DNA of 64,000 nucleotides from Plectosphaerella cucumerina (Eukaryota > Ascomycota > Sordariomycetes > Glomerellales > Plectosphaerellaceae), in assembly GCA_020746995.1 (NCBI GenBank), contig JAGPXD010000001.1, forward strand, positions 2,728,001 through 2,792,000. Direction: 5' to 3'. Shown here piece by piece: positions 8,512 through 20,687 of the stretch (position 1 is its first letter; every line of letters starts with the position of its first letter). The notes beneath the pieces were generated by a model, which searched no databases, had not been told where the DNA came from, and saw only the letters and a list, made by a program, of their open reading frames with translations. Both the position numbers and the translations under genes were made by a program.

Positions 8512-11197
8512 TCAACCGTCCACGTCCATTTTCGCGTCGCCAGAGTCACCACCAGACTCTGCCGTGTCGTCTGCTCTCAGATCTTCCGGGAAGGATGCCG
8601 TGATCGAGTCACGCATCTGGTCGCCGCCGACGTTGACGGCCCCGTTGCCGGCGCAAAGTCGGTATTCGCCATCGTCCCTGCGCTCAATGATGCCTTCCTC
8701 GAGCGCCCACTTGGCCAGGAGACCGTCCATTCCGATGTCGCCTCCTTCGCCCTTCTCCATGTGACGGCCAACGTGCTCCGTCCACTCGTCCCACGAGCTA
8801 GGACCCTCAAAGGTGCTCGAGCAGTCCGTCTTGGGGCACGCAGCGCGTTGCGGGGGCCTCCGGCGAGTGATGAGACACGTCTGCTGCATGTCCTTGACAT
8901 GACCGTCCCATTCCGATTGAATCTTGCTGTCGGCCTTGGCGAGCGTCTTCTTGATAGCAAAGGGGGCGTGCATACGGCGCAGGTGCTGGGTAAATAGGTC
9001 CTTTCGGTTGAATTCGTTGCCCTTGCCTTCAATGGTGCTATGAGGGCACGCCGAGCAACGGTAGTACGTGAAGCACAGGTGCTGCGAGGCAATATGCCGC
9101 TTCCATTCGTTCTTGGATCCAAATGTGCTCGAGCAGCCGGCGAAGGAGAAGGCGCAGGGAAAAGGTCGTGTGTGGGCGGCGGCGATGTGCTTCCTCAGGG
9201 ACGACGAATCCTTGAAGGGCTCATGGCTGCACATTGAGCAGCTCTGTTTCGGAACCGACTTTTGCAGGGATCGTCTCGCATGGGGCCTCGAATTTGGCGT
9301 CGTCATCTCCGCAATGTGAAGGCTCTCGTCGGCGCCCGAGTCGTTCGCGTCGTGAGAGGCCCCGTTTTCGTCCCTGTGCACGGCGCTGTCAGGAAGCATG
9401 GTCCGCTGTCGCTCAACGACGGGCGAGGCGTCGTCGCTGAGGTGGCGAACATGGCTCAACGCCTTGAGCTGCTCTGCTGCCTCCTGCATCTCGGCCGAGT
9501 CCTCGACCTCGTTTTTGGGCTCTGCGGCAGGCCCAGTGCCGCCGGAGCTGGTCGATGGTCGGGGCAGGGCGGCCGTCAGCGCGTCCAATCGCGTCTGCGC
9601 CTCCTGGAAGGTAAAGTCCTTGCCATCGAGCGACCGCCGATGAGCCGAGGGCGCATTCGCGGCGGCCTCCCTCGCATCGGCATGGCCGCGTCCATTCGAG
9701 GTTTCCCTGGCCCCAGCTTGGGCACCACCGGCCGACCCGACCAACTTCTGATACAGATGGATCATGTTGTGAGAGCTGATGTAGCCCAGGAAGCAGCAAA
9801 CCTTATCGTGCTGCACGACGTTCCAGACAGAATGCGGCATGGAGATGAGCAACATCGTCGGCGGGCCCAGGAACATGCCTTCGACCGTTATCCTCTGACC
9901 GAGCGGTGGTGTGTTCTGGAGCCAGCCGTTGAATGATGACATGTCGGGGCTCGCATCGCCAACAAACGTGGTACACACCAGGACCCTGGCCTCGTCGAAC
10001 CGCAGGTCGGCCACGGATTCCGGGTCGATGATCTGCTCCTCCTTGGTCACCTTGACCTGGGCATCGGGCGCGGCGCCATTGTGCGGCGACTGCAACGACG
10101 GGGGGCGCGGCGGCGATGCCGGCGCTATGATCAGGCTCTGGCCTCTTCCTGGGGTCAGGTTGAAGTAGACGGGGCCCCCTTGGACGGTGACATGCGGTGG
10201 TTTGCCAGTACCATTGGGTAGTTTGGCGGCCTGGGTGACCTCCTGGTGCTTCAGTAGCAGCATCTCGTCATACAACCGCTGCACGCTAAATGGCCGTCCG
10301 CTGCCCAGCTTATGGAGGGCCTCGACGAGCGTGGTTGTGAAGGAACGAGCGGCGGCGTCGCGGGGGTCATGCTCCGAGGTACACGCGGCGATGGCCTGCT
10401 TGACACCGTGGCTTCCGGAGAGCGGCACGTCCCGGAGACAGCAGGTGTCGAGCAGCAGGAGGATGTCGGACTGGGCGTCCTCGAAGAGACAGCGGACGCC
10501 ATCCCACTTAAGCTTCGCGGCATCTTCCCGAGCATTGCTGCGGAGGATCGCGGTCAGATCCAGGGTTCACACAAGGACGGTACACGGTCTAAAGCAGTCA
10601 TCGGGAACTCACCACGCCCAGTACAGCTGATTGTCGGAGCTCACGTAGCCGTAGCCTGCGTAGTAGATGATGAGCAAGTGATTCGGCCGGGCGTGCTCGA
10701 GAAACGAGGCCATCTGGACGCCAAGCTTGATGCTGGGGTTTGCGACGGTGGGAATATTCCAGCGCTCCGTCTGGTAGTGGTAGCGATCGCGCAGGATGTT
10801 TTCCAGGGTGGCCACGTCGGCCTCGACCGAGGTGTCGTCCTCCCACCTCAACAACAGAACGGACACGCTACTATACGGGGACCTCTCGGTCTGGCGCTGG
10901 ATCAACATGGCGGCATCCTGGAGGTGCCGGGCAAAAGATTCGAAGTCATGTCGCTCGGCGTGGGGAGGTTCCGGAACGGGGAAGGCAGAGGGTGGCTGCT
11001 AGGACGAGGGCATATCAGTCGGGCACTCCAGACGAAGAGCGGAAGCGCAGCCAGGGGATCTGGGACTGGATCTAGGAGAAGCAGGAGAAGTTGCTCACAG
11101 CATCGCTCGGGAAGGGCGCCGGCGCAGGGTTGTGGGCGGCGGGCGGCTCCTTGGGCATCAGTCGCCGCTTCTTGGCGGGCTGCGAAGGTTGTTCCAT
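8512..11197 (-). CDS. Caspase-like (C14-fold) / C2H2 zinc-finger protein with degenerate catalytic His
   Basis: Model complement(join(8512..10537, 10613..10998, 11099..11197)), 836 aa, start MEQPSQPAKKRRLMPKEPP. Intron 1 is 11 kb-side GTGAGC...CCTAG (a CAG acceptor 3 bp later is equally possible). Intron 2 is 10538-10612 (GTGAGT...CGCAG). Residues ~35-300 match the fungal caspase-like fold: beta-strand VSVLLLRWEDD, then HLLIIYYAGYG where relatives have YYAGHG, then DILLLLDTCC with the presumed nucleophile Cys ~194. The His position (~149) is Tyr (TAC). The C-terminal third holds several C2H2-like fingers (CSMCSHEPFKDSSSLRKHI, GSKNEWKRHIASQHL, FTQHLRRMH, DEWTEHVGRH), a pattern known from fungal proteins of this architecture. 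An N-terminal KKRR may be a nuclear signal. It is probably a non-proteolytic regulator; that is inference from the missing His. Confidence 0.85.
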
Positions 11198-14100
11198 CTA
11201 GGTGCAGCTTGCTGGGGGATGTGAGGCAGATGGAATCGCCGGGAGGGAGACGAGAGGCGGCGACGGAGGGGTCGGCCTGCGATGCTTGAAGATCGCAATG
11301 GCTTCGGAAGAAGGTCGGTAGGTCGTGGGTGCGTGAGGATGAAAGGGAAAAAAGTAAACTGGCTGGTCGTGGATGACGAGGGGCGGTGGGAATGGCGGCG
11401 GCGGCAAGGTTATCTGGCAGCTCGCCTATCTTTGGGTAGCTCGCACCGCGGGCCAAGTGTGCAGTGTGTCGAGTGGGTGGTGCAGGGCAGGGCGGAGCAC
11501 CGGCAGTCTGGCGTAGAGTGCCGCAGCTTTGCTGAGGTACGGTTATGGTGCCGTAACGTCTGAAGGAAAGACGAAGAAGTTGAAATGGGAAGTCAATGCT
11601 TCTGGAAGTTGGGCACAGTGGAATTGCGCATGATACGAAGGCGTCAGAACGGGTAGAAGAGCATCCTGGGACCGGGGGTGGCCGGTGTGGGATGTGCAGA
11701 GCAGGAGCAGAGCAGAGGTGTGAGGTGAGGGGAGGGGGGATGAGGAGACCCTGCTCTGCTGCCACTTTAGAGGTGCAGTGCGGTCGGGAGCGGTCACGGT
11801 GGGTGGGTGAAAAGTAAGGCTGGGCTGGAGGATGGGCTGCGAGTCTTAGGACGGGAGCCTCCCCTCTTCGTGGCCGTTCCCCCAAGCGAAGAAGGAGCTG
11901 CCTTCACCCCTCGGAGCAGCGAGGCTGTGGCCACTGGGAGACGGGGCCTGGCATTTGGGCGATCAGGCCTGGACCACACACCCCAAGCACGGCCTGCAGG
12001 CCCGAGTGGGAAACGATGCTGATTGGCTACTAGGCGAACCCCAGCCTCCCGTCTCGGGCGGGATTGCTGAGGCAGGCGCACTGCCGCACCGCACCGCACC
12101 GCGCAGCGCAGCTCCGGGCTCGGGCATGGAGGTCTTGCCTGCCTGCCTGCTGTGCTGTCCACCTCACCACTCCTTCCCTTTCTGCAGCTGACGGGCGGGG
12201 GATGCACACCTCGCACCGGGAAGGAAAGTAAGCAAAGCCAGCGGGGGAAGCTGCGATGGGATGGGTCCATCCCAACAGGACCTTTCGCCGTCCACCTTCC
12301 ACCTTCCACCAGGCAGGTACTTCCCACAACGTGCCTTCCGTGGGTTCCAGTTGTGCCGACAGAGCGGGGCTCAGCCGACAGTGGACGGGATGGAACCTGT
12401 CCGGGGCTTGCACCAGGCGCGCACCGCAGCGACTGGACTGTCCGCCGGCGGCGCACACACACACCACGGCCCAAACGCTGCACCTCAACGGCACCGCTCC
12501 GTCACCAATTGGCCCCCCGCCGCTGGTCCTGGACATTCAGGTCCTATTGCATCGCCGTCATGACCCTTTTCTTCCCACGCGGCAGAGCAAGCGGATGCTT
12601 CGCTTGAAGGTGGGAGAGGGGTTTTCGCTCCCCCGCCTCCCCGGGCCCCGAAGTCCCTGACCCAGGCGAAGAAGAAGCCGGCGAGAGGAACCCGGCATCG
12701 AGCCTCGAGGCCTTTCCCGAAGCAGGACTAGCCCGGCATTCGGCCAGCGTCAAAACCAGCTGATGCGTGTGTCTCCAGCGGAGCCCACATCACGAAAACG
12801 TGTGCGACTCCCCTCGTCTCGTCCTCGCTCGCATGCCTGCCCGGCACCACCTAAACTCTCCGGCCTCAGCTTCCCCTCCCTCACCTTTGTCCTCTCTGTT
12901 CTGACCAGAATCCAGGTCAGCTAGCACGACCACAAGAGGTTGACTGGGAGCGCCAGGTCGCACTCCTTGCCTTCTCTCGGCTATTCTTCCAAGCCAAGCC
13001 CCTCAACCTGTGCCCCCAGCTCCTCGGCTGGATCCAGGATAACCAGGTTCCCTTCGAGTCGCTAGGTTCAAGTTCCCTGCCAGCCACGGCCGGCCGGCCG
13101 GCCACCTCATCGGCGAGGCGGATGCTGCCGCTGGGTGTTCGAGCTCCTGGTAGGCTGCCCCGACGGTTCCCCCATGTCCAAACTCCAAAGCACAGCTCTT
13201 CTGCAGCAAGCCAATGTGCGCCCACAGCCAATCCCGCCCCTCGACAACCCCTCCTGCCCGACCTCAGGGTTCCCTCCCGTGCCTCGTCCATCCCGCGGCC
13301 GTATGCACCCAGGATAATTGGCACACACTGATGCTGCAAGCCACGCAAGTCCTGGCCTCCTTGACTGGTGCCACATGTGCTCGCTCTCTGTCGCCCTCAA
13401 ACAGCCTTCCACCCTGCCGTCCTGCGCAGTTTGCTCGTGCAATGCCATGCTCGGCACGATGACAGGCGGAGGCAGGCCACATGACGTCCGAAGAATTTGC
13501 CGGCACCGGCAGGACAGGTCGCTTCCTCTGTCAACAGAATCAAGCTCAATCGTGAGCCTTTGTCGGGTCAAATGCCCTGTCGACAGAGATCGTGCACGCC
13601 AGAGTAAGTCAAGCGCCTGCCTCAACAGCTCTGACAATCGATTGCCCGAGGCCAAGGGTGGTGCGTGTCGATGCACGGAACACGAAGCCTCGGAGGAACG
13701 AAGGCTGACCGGCCCTGACCTGCTCGGACCTCACCGCTCTGCTGTTGGGCTGTCCCCAGGGCTGCATCTGAGATGCGCAGGGCCATTTTGGGCTTTGATG
13801 CCCGACTCGGTATCCTGTCAGGCGGCACATCGCCTGCAGTGCGTCCTAGTGATGTACTCCCCAAAAGAAAGGCGGCGAGATTGATGATTGGGGCAGGGGA
13901 CGTGGCAGATGGGTCGTCGCGCTGCTTGTACATCGGGACGAGGACTGTGGTCAGGTCTCAGGTTGTTGCAGGATCCGTCCAGCCTCGTCGGTGGTGCTTT
14001 GTTCGGACAGCCTCGTCGCAGCCCATCAGGCAGAGCAAGGCCGTGACCGCCAAAGTCCGAGTGTCTTCACCGTCAGCCGGCCACCGAATCCCCATCACCA

Positions 14101-15998
14101 AAAACACATCCTGAATGTTGTTACCCCATCGGGTCGTGTTGCCCACTCAGCATGGATGAGCTGAGATGGGCAGGTAATAAGCCGACTGCTGACCAGCGCC
14201 GCGTCTTGCGTGCCGTAGGCTGCCTCCTCGACATGTACGAGCAGACAAGAGGAGACGGCTGCGGGCGGGTCCCATCCCATACATGCAGGCAGGTGACCTG
14301 GGGAGGGGAGCGGCCTTGGCGATGACACCGGAGCAGCCGCCCATCCATTCGCACATCGTCGTTGGGCCTATTGGCAGTTGGCACCTGAAGTCTCTGAGGC
14401 TCGCAGCTCGCAGCTCACAGCATTGGTCGTTGGGCTCGGCCGTCCATGGCGGCGGCTCGACATTGGCAAAGTCGCCTCGACAGCTGCTGCAACGGTACCG
14501 CCAAGTCGTGAGCACCGGCGTCACCTGGCCGTCGTCGTTCTCCAGTCATCGTGGATGCCAAGACATGCACCGCCACACGGGAGTCGTCCACCTAGGGAGA
14601 TCATCGGTCGTTCAGGCTCGGAGCAGGGCCACCTCGTATCCAATGGATACCCTGCATGCCGACTCTTCGCCGTGGGAAGTGAAACTCGTCTTGGGGCTGG
14701 GGCTCGTCATTGTGGGTGCTCGACTGGAACGTTGAAGAGGCAAACTCCAGAAAATCGCAAAGGGATCATGGATGTGAATGAGGGAGCCAGCTTGACAAGA
14801 CCGAGGCAGGCCGAGGCAGACCAGTAGTGGCAAGTTGGGAAGGTAAACATTCTACCATGTGTGACCTGCCTGTCAGTCAGTTATTTGTTCGGTGACCTCT
14901 TACATTATTACATTACTGCACTCGCTGCAGGCCGTCGGTGATCCCCAGGAATGCTGCAGCCTAAATTCCCAGTCGCGGGCTGCTGGTTTCCAACTCTTCC
15001 AGTGCCGCGTCCTCCCTCCCGGGCCCCAAGAAGCAGCGACGGGAAGAGATCGGGGATCCCCCTGATGGCCAGGAACACACGAGCCCGCACGTGGTACGTA
15101 CGTCCCGAGAGGTCCGCATGCCCGCAAGGCCGCGAGGGAGCAGGTCTCAGCCAGCGACCGGTGCTGCCGATGGAATGGTACCCGTTTGCGGCCCTCTTTC
15201 CCCCCCGCCCGCCGCTCCGCCGCCAATGCCATCTCGGGGTTCGCATGCTGAAGAGACAGGGTTGCAGGGGGGAGAGCGGAAGCTGTGCTTGCGCGGGCGA
15301 GAGAGCACGAGGTGTGGATGGGTGAGGGGCAAAAACTTGGGAGCGTCAGCGTGTGGTCGGCAACTTGAAGGGTGGAGAGGCGGCCCTCCCTCGTACCTGT
15401 GGCTAATGCAGGAGCGCTGCCAAAGGTACCGGTGATGACATGGATGCCTTTTCCCAGCTGCCAAATCCATCGCAGCTCTCTCACTTTGGCGCCAGAAGTC
15501 CCCCAGAGCCCCTGCATCTTCGGGAGAGCCTGGTCTGCTGACATCCTTCCTTCGAATTTAACCTACATCAAACCTCATCTCCCTTTTTTTTCTGTGCAAC
15601 GAGTACAGACAGACACCGACCGAGGCGCAACAAAACCTATCGCCATCATCGCCGAGCTGTTCTGACTCCCTCCCCTCGCCCAAGCGTCACACAGCAGGTA
15701 CCTTGTCAGCTGGGCGACTTGCGTCACAAGTGACTTGCCGCAGAAAATACCAAGACTTCACTGGCAGCTGTCGCCCTTTCCGCGCCCCCCTCTCCCGACC
15801 GAACTGAAAGAGGGCGCTTAACCGTATTGCCAAATCTGTCGCCTTCCCTTTCGACAACGCACTCTCCTCTCCAACGTCGAGCGACCGACAGAAAGCAACT
15901 CGAACTCGTCGAGGTTCCGACCTCCAACCGCCTCCAACCGCCACATCGCATCGCTCAATCTCCCTGTTGCCTCGCCACTGCCTGGCGCCTCATCCACG
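11198..15998. other. 4.8-kb intergenic region between divergent genes
   Basis: This region separates the divergently transcribed caspase-like and patatin-like genes. Both strands carry long GC-driven open frames, but none has family motifs, plausible splice structure or coding-like composition. The final ~400 bp (15,560-15,998) is pyrimidine-rich on the plus strand, consistent with the promoter and leader of the patatin-like gene. Short GC-rich repeats occur (CCGCA repeats near 12,090, GGCC repeats near 13,090). I see no RNA gene. Confidence 0.45.
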
Positions 15999-18040
15999 AT
16001 GGAAGGCGTCGGCGTCAAGCGGAAAGACACCACGAAGGGGCCGCCGCTCCGAATCCTGTCTCTAGGTACGTAACCGCTCTTCCCTCGCTACCCGCCAGCG
16101 CAACTTCTGCTCGTTGCGCATGTCGCGTGCCCCATGGCTGACCTTTGCCGCTTTGCGCTACAGATGGAGGAGGAGTGCGTGGATACTCGATGCTCATCAT
16201 CATTCAGGAGCTCATGCACCGCGTCTACGTCGAAACCGAGGGCACCGCGCCCAAGCGAAACCAGATCCCCAAGCCATGCGAACACTTTGACCTCATCGTC
16301 GGCACCGGCACCGGCGGCCTCATCGCGCTGATGCTCGGCCGCCTGCGCCTCGACCTCGAGACCTGCAAGGAGCTGTACGTGCGCCTGACAAAAGTGGTAT
16401 TCGAGACGGACAAGACCATCGCCGGCATCCCTTACCGATCCACGCTGTTCAAGGCCTCCATGCTCGAGGCCGCCATCAAGGAGGCCATCGCCGAACATAC
16501 CGTGTACGAGAAGGAGGGCAACGACGGCACCGACACGGCTCTCTCCAGCCCCATGAGCACTAGCTCTTACCCGAGGCGGCACTCGAGCAACGCCAGCGTC
16601 GTCAGCTTCAGTGCCCGCAGTCCCCAGGCGCAGTTCTCGCAGTCCCGCAACATCAACGCGCGCTACGGCAACCCCAACGCGAAACTCTACGACGCCCGAG
16701 AGAACAGGACAAAAACGTAGGTGCTCCTCTGACGTACCCACCCCGTATGTCGAACAACCGTCGCTGACAATATCATCCACAGGGCGGTACTTGCAATGTA
16801 CAAAGGCGCTGGTAAGGGCAGTGCGCCGATCATTCTGCGGTCCTACGACTCGCGAAGGGAGCCGCCCCCCGAGTTCGAGTGCAGGATTTGGGAGGCCGGC
16901 CGAGCGACGTGCGCCATCGGCCTGGCCTTTAAACCCGTGCAGATCGGACAGTCCGTTTTCCACGATGATGGCGCAGGTCCGTTTAACCCGTCGCCGGAAG
17001 CCTTGGACGAAGCCACGGTCAACGAGTGGCCAGGGCGGGACATTGGCGTCTTCGTCAGCGTTGGCACGGGTAAGCGGCCTAGAGGCAGCGACTCGAACCA
17101 GCAAATGTGGTACGAGGGCCTCATGGGCGAGTTCGGCGAGGCGCGGCGACGACTCATCAGCAAGATCGAAAACTGCGAGACGACGCACCAGAAGATGATG
17201 AGCGACTACCTGCCCAAGCGCGGCGTCAACATCGAGAACTACTACCGGTTCAACGTGGAGATGGGCGTGGGCGAGTTCGGCATGAATGAGTGGCACCGGC
17301 TCGCCGACATCAGCAGCGGCACGCGCCAGTACCTGCGGCGCGAGGCCGAGCAGAAGATGATCCAGGGCGCGACAGCCAAGCTCGCAAAGGTCCACCTGGC
17401 GCACCGGCGCATGGCGGCGCTGCCCAAGGTCCCCGAGTACATCCAGATGACCAGCACCTTTGAGCCCTTCGCCGTGGAGCTGCCCGGTGACGTGCCGGAC
17501 ATGGCATCGTTGCAGGCACACCAGCCTAATTCACCGCAGGGTCGCCGGTCGTACGACTCTGGTCTGGAGGACATTCACTTGCGCAGCCCAACCGGGCCCT
17601 CGCCGAGGGCATCGAATGACCGGATGACACACCATCGTGACCATTCCGGGCCTCCTTCAGGCATGAGCACGCCGCCCCAGCGCCCGGCTCAGGGTCCTCC
17701 TGGAGCCAGCCCCGAAGACTCGGATCGACTTCTTGTCACGGCCCCGACGCCTAACCAGTACCGGACGGCCGCGGGCTCGGACAAGATCGCCATCATGAGC
17801 GCCGATGAACACCCTCGGTGGCAGAACGGGCACCACCAATCACCGCGGCCACCGCCGCAGGAGCAGCACCCGGCATTGCGCATCCCGCCGCCGCTGCCGC
17901 CCAAGACACCACTGCCCGAGCATCAGGGCTCGTTCACGAGGCCGATGCCCGTCAGCAAGACCAGCGCGCTGCCGTACCCCCTGGACGACGAGCCGCCGCC
18001 GGTCAACATGGCCCGGAAGCCCGAGTACAGGGGCCGGTGA
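15999..18040 (+). CDS. Patatin-like phospholipase-domain protein lacking the catalytic serine
   Basis: Model join(15999..16065, 16164..16716, 16783..18040), 625 aa, start MEGVGVKRKDTTKGPP. Both introns are clear (GTACGT...TACAG; GTAGGT...CACAG), and intron 1 splits the Asp codon of the oxyanion loop. The patatin fold spans residues ~17-340. The oxyanion motif DGGGVRGYS is at 23-31. The nucleophile-elbow position reads GTGTGG, with Gly71 where active patatins have Ser in GxSxG. The second dyad residue is kept in DDGAG (Asp ~269). Residues ~390-625 are a Pro/Ser/His-rich disordered tail. Active relatives release fatty acids from phospholipids; without Ser this one is probably inactive or uses its fold for binding. 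The Gly codon (GGC) is unambiguous. The gene is divergent from the caspase-like gene. Confidence 0.9.
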
Positions 18041-20687
18041 GGGGCGGAAGAAAGGGTCGTATTGATGAGTGGTAGGGCCGATGTCTTAATTTAGGATACC
18101 CTCGGGCGCTTTTGCCTGTCACGACAGGCACATGGCAGTTGGTCACGGTCGGCGTTTTGCAAAGGAGTCACACCGCGTGAGCCCGTTGCGGCTGTCTTTT
18201 TTCTTACTCTCTCGTCCACGTTTCTTTCCCGCACAGATACCAAATTTAGCACAGGATGACACGAGGGGCTGGGAATATGTCCCGAGGTTTGTTGGATACA
18301 ATGAAATCTATTACCAGAGCATGTCTGTTTCAAGCGGCCTTGTGATGACGGGTTCCGAAAGAGGAGACGATTTCAAACTAAAGCTGGCCGGGAAGCTAGC
18401 GGACGGCTCGCCATGTGGTCTGCTTCTATCTTGAGAGATAGAGGTTTGACAAGAGCCTAATTCGTCTGGCTCGGGCGCCCGAAGTTGAAGAAACAGGCGT
18501 GGGAGAGTGGTGATTGGACGGGAGTGCGATCCGAAGTGGTGGAACGGGAGGTGGCTGTGCTTTTTCTCTCGTGGCTTTCGATCGGACCTGACAACGGCTG
18601 AGAGCGAGAGGTCAGGAAACGATGGCTATGTGCCTGGCGCACGGGTTCGGGACAGGCAGAGGGCGGGAGGAGTTATTTGGGGTCAACGGGCGTTTGAGCA
18701 GAGGGGAAAGGCTGGAGGACAATAGTGATGATATTGCGAGGTTCGAGCGACCCGAGATCTTGGGGACTTGTGACGCCATCGTGGTCGTGGTGGGGGCCCA
18801 GGCTCTGCTTTTTAGGGGGAAGGCAGACGTCACAGCGCTGGGCCAAGCCCTGGGGGAGCCGCTGTGACAGTGCCGACAGTGGCAAAGTGATCGGCTGACC
18901 CAGGGCATTGGCCACGAGCTTAATTCCACCGTCTCGACACGGCGCTCCAGCTGACACCAAACTCATCAAGCACCAAACCTTCAATCCATCAGAATCTTGC
19001 AATTCCGCGGGCTCGCATCATTTCATCAAAGGAAGAAGCCGTAATTCATTGCCCAGACCGCACCCGGCCAAACTACCACGGCGCAACTCCGCCCGCGCCA
19101 ACCAACATGTGTGTGTCACTTCACCGGCAGAGTTCAGTCAGCCCTACGAGATGCCCTTGCTGCCGCCAGGGATATTGCTGGGGCCTGGGGGGCAGCTGGG
19201 CCCTGCCGTAAATGCTGCCACTGCCGCCTCTGCCGGATGCCCCGATCGGTGTGAGCGATGGCACTGAGCACGGATTGGCTCGATATCGATGCGCCTTTGA
19301 CGGGAGAAGGCCAGCCCATCTGCGATTCTCTTGTCGTCCGACGCAAGGCATCATATGTAACAATTCTCTCATTCCGACGTCATCTATTTTGAGAGCAGGC
19401 ATCCAGATATTGCACGCCTCGGCATCGACACTGGAAGAGGGAGAGAGAGAGAGAGACAGGCAGAGAGGCATTGTCAGCTCAGATACCCTCTCTCGTCGAC
19501 GCAAATATGACACACACACACACGACGGAAGATGCCGACGCCTACTTCCACTTTCTTGTTACCTAGCATCAACGGACGAGAGAGGTGGCGCCATGTCTTT
19601 GGGCCCTTCCAGCCAACTGGTCGCTCGCTCCAGGTGGCGTCCCCCAGGCAGTTGAGCTTCCCAGTTCCCACCCCACGGCTGCCTCCATTGGAAGGCTGCC
19701 ACGAGACTAACGCCGGCTGTTGCTTTTCATGTCTCGTTCGTGGCTGAGGCGGTCGACTGGTCTCTGCCCCCAGGGTCCCGGGTCTTGGGGTATCGCTGTT
19801 CTTTCTGGGGCGCCGTTTGGTCGGTCTGCAGCGGCGTTGGCGAGAGGGGGCCGTCGTTTCGTCATTTCGCTGTTTAGTGATCCGTCACGACGGCAGCAAG
19901 GGAGTTGGATCATGCCGCCCTGCTATGGGGACCAATGTCTCTTGTCATTTTCTTGTGCCGCGCCTCTCTTGGTGCTCACTACCTGCCGACCGAGTCGGAG
20001 TCAAGTCCGCACGCGTTCTTCAGCTGTATCGCTAGCACCGAGCCGTGGCTCGACAGTCGTCTCTCCGTCTGTGTTACCCATCGGTAGCCCGCGGGACCCT
20101 TGGCATCTTTGGGAATTCCCCCGTCTCCGTCTCTCGTCTACCTCCCGGCAATGCCCCTGGCTGACATCAAGAAACCTTGTGCCGACTACCCCCCCTTCAT
20201 CTGGTTGGTTGTTTTACCGCAGCCAGCCCTAGGCATCGCCGCTCCTCTTCCCCCCCTCCTTCCTCATTGCTTGTTTCTTTCCCCCCTCCCCCGGCATATC
20301 ATCTGGTGGTGGCTGAACGCTGGTCGGCGCCATGCCACCTTGGACCAAAACCCGAAGGCTTGCATGAAGCTTTGGCCAACGCCCTCGCCGCGGGAAGTCC
20401 CCTCTCTCCCCCCTCACCCTGGCATTCTGGCCCCCCTCCATCGCCGACGCCATTTTTCTCCTTTATAACCTCAGCCCTATGGCCGGCCCCACGGTCATGG
20501 CCATCCTGGCGCGGCCAGGCAAAGAAAGAGAGAGTCAGAGAGCCAGAAGATCCTCGGTACAAAGGCCTGCGAGACTCGGGCCGGGAGAGATGAGAAGCGC
20601 CATCTTAGTGGACTGGGCCGCCGCCTTCACCTCATGCAGCAGCAGCAGCAGCTCCCACCACATTCTCCTGACACAACGAGACACACC
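18041..20687. other. 2.6-kb intergenic region upstream of the Zn2Cys6 gene
   Basis: No gene is supported. The last ~600 bp is rich in C/T on the plus strand and ends in a short CAG/AGC repeat (about 20,636-20,650) just before the Zn2Cys6 ATG, consistent with a long leader. A GA tract (~19,435-19,454) and a CA tract (~19,510-19,523) lie in the middle. Confidence 0.4.

Noticed and set aside
10312..11289. 325-codon plus-strand open frame
   Set aside because: It is antisense to the caspase-like exons, which have clear motifs and splice sites.
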